The notes under the pieces were generated by a model, which was given only the letters and a program-made list of their open reading frames with translations, had not been told where the DNA came from and ran no database searches. 64,000 bases of DNA from Spongilla lacustris (lineage: Eukaryota > Porifera > Demospongiae > Spongillida > Spongillidae), in the NCBI GenBank assembly GCA_949361645.1, contig OX442416.1, forward strand, positions 3,092,146-3,156,145. The letters are read 5' to 3'. Numbering within the stretch: the stretch's first letter is position 1; the number at the start of each line of letters is the position of its first letter. Below, one piece after another: positions 55,401-64,000 of the stretch. The translations under genes and the position numbers were made by a program.

Positions 55401-55531
55401 AAGTGGCTAAAGTCTGTTTTTTTTTTTTTTTTTTTTTTTTCTATATAGTATTATCCTTCTGTTGACTCCCTTTTTTTTAACCATACAAATAGTATAAAAA
55501 TCATCATCACTTGTACTTGTACCAGAAGATA

Positions 55532-55748
<217 letters not shown>

Positions 55749-55754
55749 ATAAGT

Positions 55755-56740
55755 TTGAAAAGTGCATGTCTGAATTACATCCTGTACCTGTAATTGATGA
55801 GGTGTGGCACACTATTTTATTGGACCTCTTCCTGAAACACCAAGGGGTAAAAAGTACATAATGTATCATGCTTATTCTCCAAGTGGACAGAAGCCACAGC
55901 GTTACCAGATAAGACTGGAACAGGAGTGGCTGATTTTAGTATTTGTGTTACATGCAAGGCATGGATGCTGTAAAGAATATCAGACCAAGGGAGAGAATTT
56001 ATAAATGAGGTATTTGAATTAAATTTTTTGAATGGTGCCTAACTTCACTGTTTTAAACAGGTTAATGATGCACTTTGCAAATTAACTGGAATTAAATGCA
56101 ATGTAAATACTGTATATCATCCTCAAAGTAATGGACTAGACGAACGATTTAATCAAACATGCAGTTATTGAAATTTTTTAGTGATGAAACAAGGAATTGG
56201 GATTTGTTTCTTCATTCATTATTGTTCTCCTATCGTGTATCGTGTCAAGATTCAACAAAGCATTCACCATTTTTTCTTGTCTATGGTCGCCAACCAAGAT
56301 TGCCTGTTGAACTTAACCTTTTGATTACAGGTGAAGAGCTGAGCTCAGTACAGAACACCAAGGGTACAGATATTGATGCACTCATTAAGGTATATGTATC
56401 ATGAATGGTACACACATTCCTAATCCTTCCGTAATTCTTGCAGGCAATGATAAGCATTTGAAGACATGCACTGCATAATCTGCAAAAAGCCCAAACATGT
56501 CAAAAACAAATTATGACAAGCTTCATTCTGCAGACAAATTATCGTGCAAAGTTGATACTCTTGTCTTGGTAAAAAAGCAGTAAGAAAATACAAAAAATAG
56601 TTCAAAGATGGAGCAAAACTGGTCGGGACTATACACACTGAAGTTCTACAGAAAGGTACCTTTAGGTTAGCAAGACAAAGTAACTTGTCAAAACAAATTC
56701 AATATGGCACGTCTCAAGTAGAATCACCAAAGAGATGATG
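55755..56740 (+). pseudogene. Ty3/gypsy-type integrase relic
   Basis: Read across several frames. First come GPLPETPRGKKYIM and FSKW-like remnants of the N-terminal core, then a DQGREFINEV-like remnant (about 55983-56010). These are followed by LTGIKCNVNTVYHPQSNGLD, then a 56159-56404 frame with FLHSLLFSYRVSCQDSTKHS and FFLVYGRQPRLP, and finally a GPY/F-like C-terminal region near 56570-56720 (NWSGLYTL, NMARLK). The order matches integrases of Ty3/gypsy elements. Stops and frameshifts make it non-functional. No LTR or reverse transcriptase is visible; the CA repeat abuts its 5' end. Confidence 0.75.
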
Positions 56741-57084
56741 TTACAACTGAAGGAGATAATTATGCAGGTGCATGAACTGCTAACAGATGATGCTACAGCT
56801 AATGGAGTTGATGGTACAGAGAATAAATTAAGGTGAACTGCCGAGAGATGATGCTACAACTAAGGCAAATACATCCAATTGCAACACAGATATACTACCA
56901 TATGACAATTCACCACCCCAAAGCTGCGTGAAATCATAACAGAAGAGGTTTTTCCAAACAGTTTGTCAAGAATGGCAAAGGGATAGATGCTTCCAATTGG
57001 GTTTGAAACTTCATCATGGAAACCACGGGCATTCTAATAAACCTTCTTGCATTGGTATAACACAAGTACCAAATATGACAACAA

Positions 57085-57410
57085 GGATCAAGGGTGACTG
57101 CAACTGCTTTTCTAGGGCAATTGCACAGGTTCTAATAGGATCATAGGAGGACCATCAAGAAGTCAGAGCACTAGTGACTTCTTATTTGCTTGAAAATGCC
57201 ACTTCAAATAAAATGCTGTCAGCCCTCCTAGGCACAGTGACAACAATGATGGAATACTTGAAGAAGACAAAAATGTGCAATTTGCGTATGTGGGCTACTG
57301 AAATGGAGATCATAGGAACAGCATCTATGTTGCACACTGCATATTCCCCATCTGGAGCCATAACAAAATAATAGCTAAGGCACCAGCCAGAATGATACAC
57401 ACCACAATGA
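57085..57410 (+). pseudogene. OTU-type cysteine protease domain relic
   Basis: The frame reads IKGDCNCFSRAIAQVLIGS, one stop, then EDHQEVRALVTSYLLENATS, and ends around WATEMEIIGTASMLH. This is the pattern of OTU deubiquitinase-like domains: GDGNC with the catalytic Cys, a following Arg-Ala, the H-E/Q-x-R helix and the W-G/A-x-E-x-E strand. The stop at about 57146 and the loss of clear sequence after 57371, where the catalytic His would be, argue for a dead copy. It follows the integrase relic in the same orientation, and OTU domains are known to be carried by some retroelements, so it was probably part of the same element. Confidence 0.65.
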
Positions 57411-57731
57411 AGCCATTTACATCACAAATGTCAACATGCAGCCACTTTGAAAACTGTTAAAAATTCTTGTTCGGTTTGTAAAATATGATATTGATGGTGA
57501 CATATACGTATACAAGGCTAGGACGTAATCGTCTATGCACTATTAAAAGACGGCACGCGATACACAAAAATGCTCGAGGTAACCTTCTAGCGGCAAAATT
57601 TCCTAAGGCGACCGTATATTTTGAGGTTAAATTGACGCTTCAAAAGACTAAGGCGATCAAATTTCCTAGGAAATATTGCGTCCCGGCAAATTTCTTAGCG
57701 GATCGATAATAGCCGACTGCGCCATCACGTA

Positions 57732-58702
57732 GTCTCGTACCCAGACCCACGCCACAGCAGCGGGTGGATTACATCACCGCTACGTGGAAGTAGGGTCTGG
57801 ATCTCTCGGCAAAATCGTGGCCAGTGGCGTTCGAATCTGAACGTTCCAATCGGATTGCGAGCATGCGCAATTACATGTAGTGCTTTATAATTGAATTTTT
57901 CGCGTGACAGTCACACGTTGCTTGGATGCATATCTACTTCTGAAAGCAAGCAGCCTTTATGAATGACATGTTCGTTTCTTTGCCAACTGGAAGCGCGAGG
58001 TCCTTCTGCCTGGCACTGCCTGCCTACACTGTTGGACAAACGTCAGTAGTTACTTAGTTAGTCCCTTACACGCTTTACTTAGTTATGAAGGACCGAATCG
58101 AAACGTACACTAACGAGGAGAGGAAGTTGAGGAACTACGCCCGACAGCATATGCATGGGACGCAAACAGCAATGCTACTTGTACATGCAGGGTTGCGGAA
58201 GGAAGTTGTTTATCAGCCCAGAAGTGATGCCGACAGAACAACAGTGGCGCGACATGATGGTCTCACCAGTGTACAAGGGCAGTCTGGTAGCTTTCAGCGC
58301 ACTGTTGTGTTAAAAAATATAATTCTAGTTAAAGCCCACCTATAACTTGTACCCATTATATATCTTTCGCTCCATTTTCTATCATCTATATACATTTTCC
58401 CGCTCATCCCTGCTGTTTCAAGTAGATCCCTATACTATAAGCTCTAACACGAGCTGCTGCTTCTTGCTCAGCCGAATCTAGATCCTGCTTCAATGTGATG
58501 CTTCTATCATAGATGGCATCTCGTGCGAAGCTCATGGGAATATGTGAACTATTGAGGTGCTGTGCAATCTCGTTCTTTACCGAATGAAAGCCGGCAACAC
58601 ATAACATACATGTACATGTACAATGAATCGATCATCTTAATTGCATGAATTTCCACTGGCCACGATCCATCCGCTGTTGTGGCGTGGGTCTGGGTACGAG
58701 AC
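57732..58702. mobile_element. TA-flanked TIR element, 971 bp
   Basis: The ends are gtctcgtacccagacccacg and its reverse complement, extending inward for about 36 bp (agcagcggg-tggat). TA lies on each side (57730-57731, 58703-58704). One similar end (gtctcgtccccagacccaca) stands alone at 36886. The interior carries two protein-like frames: 58085-58345 (+, 86 codons, MKDRIETYTNEERKLRNYAR...) and 58404-58607 (-, 67 codons, ending YSIGIYLKQQG). I recognise neither, and they could be captured host sequence. Confidence 0.8.
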
Positions 58703-58704
58703 TA

Positions 58705-59135
58705 GGCATCACTGTTTGTAGGTAGAGCGGTCCTTTACCTATCGATTCGTTAATTTGTGTGCCATCCATGGTTACAAAGATACAGTTGAACAAAGTACGT
58801 GCACGTTTTCCCGCTTGATTCGCGCCAATGATATAATTGCTATCTTTGGAACGGATGGCTCAAAAATTAACGAACAGAATAAATCAATAGATAAAGGACC
58901 GCTCTACGTACAACTCGAATTTGATGCGATTGATTACTCCTACCGAAAGTTATGGCGGGTTTGAACCCGGTAGGGTATCGGACGTTGCAATACTGGCACG
59001 GAGCAAGTACAAGACCGCAAACTGTATTTTACCACAGAGAGCAGGTGTAGTATATAAAGTGGTGAAAATAGGAAATCCATAGCCTTAACCATTCGAAAGG
59101 TGTAGCGTTTTAAACACCAGGGATTTTATAACACA
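58705..59135. repeat. Copy of hairpin B plus half-A, interrupted by LINE DNA
   Basis: It matches 39600-39940 (aaggaccgctcta, ggtatcggacgttgcaatac, tggcacggagcaagtac, cataaccttaacc-like). The sequence breaks at ggattttataacac and resumes at about 60958 with atatgcgaagggcaattttc, as in 39940-39970. About 1.8 kb of LINE-type sequence sits in the break. Confidence 0.82.
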
Positions 59136-60168
59136 ACTTGAACTTAGGCATGGAGGATTTGGTCTGCGCTCTCTTTCATGCACTCCATGCTCCTGCCGCT
59201 TTCATTGCGTCTTTGATTTCTTCTGGCCATGGATGCTTGGACAATACTCTTCTTCAACAGGCAGTCACATTGTACAATGCCAAAGTTTCTCCACCAGATA
59301 CACTCACTGTTGAATCGGTATTTGCTTCTCCTGCCAACAAGGCTCGCCTCTTATCTGAATCAGCGCCCCATGCTGCTGCCTGGTTATCAGTGGTTCCTTC
59401 TATTGAACTTGGTTTACACTTGGAACCCAATGAGTACCAGGTGGCAGTCAGGTGGTGGCTGGGATTGGACACATCGGGGACTGCAATGTGCCCTTTCTGC
59501 CCAGGTGTTGGTCTGGACCCTTTGGGTCATCATTGTGTCACTTGCCGACATGGTGGAGATGTAGTGTGGTGACACAACCTCCTGTGTGAAGCCATAGCTA
59601 GTTTGTGCCGCACTGCCCATCTCAGTATAGCTGTGGAGAAAGGTGGTGGAGGTCATGACCATACTCGTCCAGCTGATGTATTGATTGCTGGGTGGGATAG
59701 AGGCAAACATGCAACTTTGGACAACACCGTGGCTTCACCACTTTGCCCTGCCATCCTACCTGAAGGTAGCCATCAATCTGGAGCTGCAGCTAATGGTGCT
59801 GAGCTAAGAAAGCTTAATGCTAACAGCACCAAGTGCATGGAACTGGGCTGGACATGTATCCCCATGGCTGTTGAAACATTTGGTCATTGGGGTAGGAAGG
59901 CTCAGGGTGTATTGTCTAGGTTGGCATCCCACCTGTCAATTAGCCTCTCCCAGCCCAGATCTGCAATGGTTGCCGACATTTATGGACGTCTCAACATCAT
60001 CTTGGTGAGGTCGGTGCCCAGAGCCATCCTCTCCAGACTACCACAATCAGGCTGAATTTATTTAGCTAATTGTAACTATGTAACAGATTTATTACTCGTA
60101 TTTGGTTCGTATGTCATGTATACTTGACAATTTTAATAATAATAATAATGATAAAAATAATAATAATT
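59136..60168 (+). pseudogene. LINE 3' end, copy 1
   Basis: Frame 59138-59572 reads AAWLSVVPSIELGLHLEPNE, then CPFCPGVGLDPLGHHCVTCR (Cys-Cys-His-Cys-like zinc motif), a stop, and in the same or a neighbouring frame RPADVLIAGW(D)RGKHATLD and CIPMAVETFGHWG to 60055. This is the C-terminal zinc-knuckle plus endonuclease-like region known from many invertebrate retroelement proteins. The reverse transcriptase is missing, typical of 5' truncation. A (taa)n-like tail ends the copy at about 60133-60168. Confidence 0.72.
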
Positions 60169-60558
60169 GTACAACCACACACAGACCGAAAAGCTTTGTG
60201 CAGCTCACTGCATGGAGGGAGGAGCAGAAGAACACAAAATACCTGGAGGCCCTTCACAGTCAGAACATTCTGTTCATACCCATGGCAGTAGAAACATTTG
60301 GTGGATGGGGGTTGAAGAGCAGACCAGTTTTTGCCACCCTTGCAGATAGATTTTCGGGTCGCACTGGCCAGGCAAAATCATGTGTCGTCAATCAGCTGTA
60401 CCAAAGATTGGCCATCACATTGCAGAGGCAACATGCGTGTGCAATGATTGCCAGGCAGCCATTGTAAATAAGAATTTGAACATGATCTTTTCTTTTTTAA
60501 AATGTATTACGTATTCTGCATGTACCTTTTTTTCCTCATAATAATAATAATAATAATT
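60169..60558 (+). pseudogene. LINE 3' end, copy 2
   Basis: A related but different tail: LHSQNILFIPMAVETFGGWG, then RLAITLQRQHACAMIARQPL and a stop at 60467. A 3' region and a new (taa)n tail at 60539-60558 follow. It begins directly after the tail of copy 1. Confidence 0.7.
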
Positions 60559-60957
60559 TAGACATCGATCTGGAAGGGTTAGATATATGTGGGGACAAAG
60601 ATGAAGGGTGGAGCTTGGAAGGGCAGAAAAGCGTTGTCGATTTTGACAAGCCGATTACCGCCGTGGAAGAGCGACATCACTCGGATTCTACTGTGGAACT
60701 GAGGTGCCGCGAATCATTTCTTCAAAATATCGCTGGCCTCTGAAACAGTTTGCCCACCTTTGCCTAAATCCTCCCTCCGCAAGGCTAGGCGATACGGTCC
60801 CAAGAGCACAGAAGAGGCTGGCTGAGAAGTGGGGAAACGATAGCTAGTGTAGGGGTAGTGTGTATGTATTATAACTATATAGATAGGACTTTAGCTCTGT
60901 GCTTGTATTGTATTGCAAAATATAAAGAATGTAAAAATAAAATATAATAATAATAAT
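60559..60957 (+). pseudogene. LINE 3' end, copy 3
   Basis: It starts after the second tail, shows only a short possible terminus (LGDTVPRAQKRLAEKWGNDS, about 60787-60845), and ends in aaaataaaatataataataa at about 60938-60957. The host hairpin sequence resumes immediately. Confidence 0.6.
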
Positions 60958-61266
60958 ATATATGCGAAGGGCAATTTTCGTGGAAACCGTTCCATATATA
61001 CTGGGTACCAATACACTCTTGAAGTCTTATAGTATATGCTTGAGTATTATACTGTGTATGCATTATTAATAGCTACTAAAAGTTCCAGCATTATAGTAAT
61101 TTGTTCACTGATAGCATGTTTACAGGCTTTTATCAATATTCTCTTCGTCATCACTTCTTCTGGTCACCACTTCCTGTATACAAGGAAGAATGTCATGTAA
61201 AATCAACAGACGCCGAAATCATGCAATGCGTGGTTAATTATACTAGACTAGTATCGATAAGCTAAC

Positions 61267-62181
61267 TTACTTAGACCGCCCAGTATGGATCCTCTGCCTG
61301 TGCCTTTGCATGGATTTTGCTGTTGGCTTGTTCTGCACTTCATAGTATCGCTTCTCCGTCGATTCATAGGATGGCTTTTCAGCCATTCGATAAGATGGTT
61401 TTTCAGTCACTTCTGGCTTTTCAGACACTTCATAAGATGGCTTTTCATAAGATGGCTTTTCATTCACTTCATAAGATGGCTTTCCATAAGATGGCTTTTC
61501 AGTCATTTCATACGATGGCTTTTCATAAGATGGCTTTTCAGTTACTTCATAAGATGGCTTTTCAGTCACTTCATAAGATGGCTTTTCATTCACTTCATAA
61601 GATTGCTTTTCAGTCGCTCGATAATATGGCTTTTCAGTCATCACTTCATAAGATGGCTTTTCAGTCACTTCATAATATGGCTTTTCAGTCATTTCATATG
61701 ATGGCTTTTCATAAGATGGCTTTTCAGTTACTTCATAAGATGGCTTTTCAGTCACTTCATAATATGGATTTTCAGTCATTTCATACGATGGCTTTTCATA
61801 AGATGGCTTTTCAGTTACTTCATAAGATGGCTTTTCAGTCACTTCATATTATGGCTTTTCAGTCATTTCATACGATGGCTTTTCATAAGATGGCTTTTCA
61901 GTTACTTCATAAGATGGCTTTTCAGTCACTTCATAATATGGCTTTTCAGTCATTTCATACGATGGCTTTTCATAAGACGGCTTTTCAGTTACTTCATAAG
62001 ATGGCTTTTCAGTCACTTCATAAGATGGCTTTTCAGTCACTTCATACGATGGTTTTTCCGTGACTCCTAAGTATCGTTCCCTTGTTGGTCCATAATTGGG
62101 TACTTTCTTTTGTTTCATTTCCGCAGTTGCAAACGTAGCTATTCCCAGTACCAGAACAACGGTTGTAACCATGAACTTCAT
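61267..62181 (-). pseudogene. K11: KPSYE repeat gene with one nonsense codon
   Basis: From the start at 62181 the frame is continuous to 61267 (304 codons plus stop) except for one in-frame TAA at 61849-61851, where the repeat unit elsewhere has TAT (KPYYE). The signal peptide is MKFMVTTVVLVLGIATFATA, then EMKQKKVPNYGPTRERYLGV. The body is a higher-order repeat of about 38 residues (EVTEKPSYEVTEKPSYEKPS plus YEMTEKPYYEVT). The tail SMQRHRQRIHTGRSK groups it with K1-K6. The stop and donor overlap; a 97-bp intron (61174-61270) gives Lys-Lys-Trp-stop. The TATA box (ttatataaaag-like, 62238-62247) is intact. It could be a very young pseudogene, a polymorphism or a sequencing error. Confidence 0.82.
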
Positions 62182-62237
62182 TTCTTTCGTCGTCTTTTCG
62201 GAAGTGCGCGATATAGACATCAGTTTCAGCCTGACCG

Positions 62238-62247
62238 CTTTTATATA
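62238..62247 (-). promoter_or_regulatory. TATA box of K11
   Basis: tatataaaag on the minus strand, 57-66 bp before the start. Confidence 0.75.
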
Positions 62248-62329
62248 GTCTCTGGTATAAACTTTGATTTAAATTTAAAGGAATTATATTTAAATGTTCG
62301 TCTGAGCGCATTAGCTTCGTCCTGAAAGC

Positions 62330-63430
62330 AGTCTACACATCTTCGACAGATTCGATTTTTCATATTGAAAATATGTATGATACATCTACGCATATGGTAT
62401 GAATGGTATAATTAAAACACTAAATGAACAAATCACATTTCATATATACAGACCATAGCCAGCTGCAATTTGCAATTTGTACTTGCGAAGCGGCTCAAAC
62501 CCGTGGTCATGCAGCTGAGATGGTAGAATTGAAAAGGCATGTGCATGCCCTTAGATGTATCTCTTTGATGGTATAAGAGATTGGGGTGTGGGGCAATGAA
62601 GCTTTTGATGCATTTTAAACCATGTCGGAAAATGCTGCATGTGTCGACCTCTAAATGAAGTTATACCAGCCTAGCAGTCTCACCCTCATGTGGCAGAATG
62701 CCAGTGCAATTTTGACCAGATGTGTCCCTCCAAACACATCATGTGACTTTTAATATAGTTGGCAGTGAGTACGTATATTCTGCTTTAGATTACAAAAAAT
62801 TTTGACTGCTTGTCGTTTTATAAAAGTTCCGATCTCATATTTCGACGATGTCTTTACGCAAATGCGTCTATGCTTTTCTCCAGAGACGTCACAGAGACGG
62901 AACGATGAGCCACCATAAAGAGCCATTTGAACGATGCTCTTTCACCGCTTATTTCATGCATAATATTCTTGCATTGCACGGCAAAAAGCATGACCAATTT
63001 ATTATATACATTGTACAATCAGGAAAAAAAATTTCTACATATGGATCACATGAGCTCTATACTTTAATTATTTAATAAATATCTGCAAAACTCTGTGGAA
63101 GGGCTTATAGATTTAATGTATGCGCATGCACAATAATTAACGTGTTCGATTTTATGTTTTCGTTTATCTCGGGAAGGACTTATAACCGGATTTATACATA
63201 CATCTGAATATACATATATATGCATAGAACGTGTAAAGACCTAGGGCACCAGACAGTCTAGACATCACATGTAAACTATGAACTTGTGACTTAGTGATGT
63301 ACATGTATAGTATATATTATGTGAGTACATGTATATCATCTGCCAAAGTGTTCAGCTACATATCATGATCAGTATAGTGGTGAACCTCACCCCAGCGCAA
63401 GGTGCCTTCCAAAGTGGAATTGAATTGCCC
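62330..63430. other. No confident gene upstream of K11
   Basis: A 75-codon frame at 62848-63075 (+) has no recognised motif. Otherwise AT-rich sequence. A C run follows at about 63436-63452, at the position typical for the 3' flank of a KPSYE gene (K12). Confidence 0.4.
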
Positions 63431-63689
63431 CTTCCCCCCCCCCCCCCCCCATTCCTTCAGCCTGTAATTATATATATGACATTATGATTAATAACCAACA
63501 CTAGCTTTCAGAATAACAGTAATACGTATATCAGATGTTCACTGATAGCATGTTAACAGGTTTTTATCGGTATGCTATCTTGCATGGTCGCAACTTCTTC
63601 TTGTCACTCCGATCCCTGCAAACAAGGAAGAATGCCATGCCTAAAATCAATGAATCAATGCATGCCTCGCAGTTTATACTAGACTAGTA

Positions 63690-63965
63690 CTACATGTACA
63701 TGATATGAATTAGATCGTCCAGTGCTTTAGCAGGGGTTTTGCTGTTTTTTCTCTTCAGATTTATACGATTGCTATTTAGCCACTTGCGAGTCATAGGTTC
63801 GTTTCTACGTCGATTAATAAGATGGCCTTTCAGTCGCTTAATAAGATGGCTTTTTCGTCACTTCATAGGATCATTTCTTTCGTTGATTCACGAGATGACT
63901 TTTTCATAAGATTGCTTTTCATTCAATTGATAAAGTTTGCTTTTCAATTATGCTGAACTACGCGA
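63690..63965 (-). pseudogene. K12: badly decayed KPSYE gene
   Basis: The minus strand retains family words such as aagccatcttat, gatcctatgaagtgacgaaa and agcaaaacccctgc in order, but with many substitutions, stops and shifts. An acceptor-like gcag before ggatcggagtgac (about 63615) and the C run further downstream keep the family layout. No start codon or TATA box is found before the window ends. Confidence 0.75.
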
Positions 63966-64000
63966 TACCCAGAACGCGAGTGATCACTATTTAATTATAT

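Overview
The window looks like animal, and probably marine-invertebrate, nuclear DNA. It is AT-rich and packed with small DNA transposons, long homopolymers, CA microsatellites and decayed retroelements. It carries genes with TATA boxes, short 66-97 bp introns and AATAAA signals. A demosponge such as an Amphimedon relative is my best guess, from the short introns, the type of retroelement debris and the frequent tacatgta motifs. Nothing in the window proves a species. There is one 200-base assembly gap.

The only coherent gene content is a family of small secreted repeat proteins, called KPSYE proteins here (copies K1-K12). Each starts MKFMVTTV... with a roughly 20-residue signal peptide, continues with repeats built on K-P-S-Y-E, and most end in a short basic tail. 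Five copies are intact: K3 (10256-11107, -), K4 (19442-20230, -), K6 (33456-34562, +), K8 (41408-42184, +) and K9 (52484-53206, +). K11 (61267-62181, -) is intact apart from one nonsense codon. K1, K2, K5, K7, K10 and K12 are broken. Two architectures exist: 8/16-residue units (K1-K7, K11) and pentapeptide PSYE(V/K) units (K8, K9). I do not recognise a described family. A secreted structural, matrix or adhesive role is an inference.

Layout. 1-5.1 kb: retroelement debris, two foldback elements, the gap. 5.1-11.8 kb: three tandem copies of a gene-plus-flank unit (K1-K3). 9.8-35.0 kb: a giant palindrome with arms of about 13.3 and 10.8 kb around a roughly 1 kb spacer. K3 pairs with K6 and K4 with truncated K5. 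The arms differ by transposon insertions whose empty sites survive in the opposite arm: Ginger-like with CCGG duplication, piggyBac-like with TTAA duplication, and a 2.5 kb TIR element. 35-40.6 kb: integrase relic, nested hairpins, pseudogene K7. 40.9-54.9 kb: three direct copies of the K8/K9/K10 unit, the first two separated by two head-to-head 153-bp satellite arrays (43.4-46.6 and 47.6-51.0 kb). 55-61 kb: microsatellite, Ty3/gypsy integrase plus OTU-protease relic, a TA-flanked element, and three stacked LINE 3' ends. 61-64 kb: K11 and K12.

The region reads as a gene cluster that grew by tandem, inverted and segmental duplication, with transposons marking the order of events. The palindrome could also be two divergent haplotypes joined head to head during assembly, and this should be excluded first.
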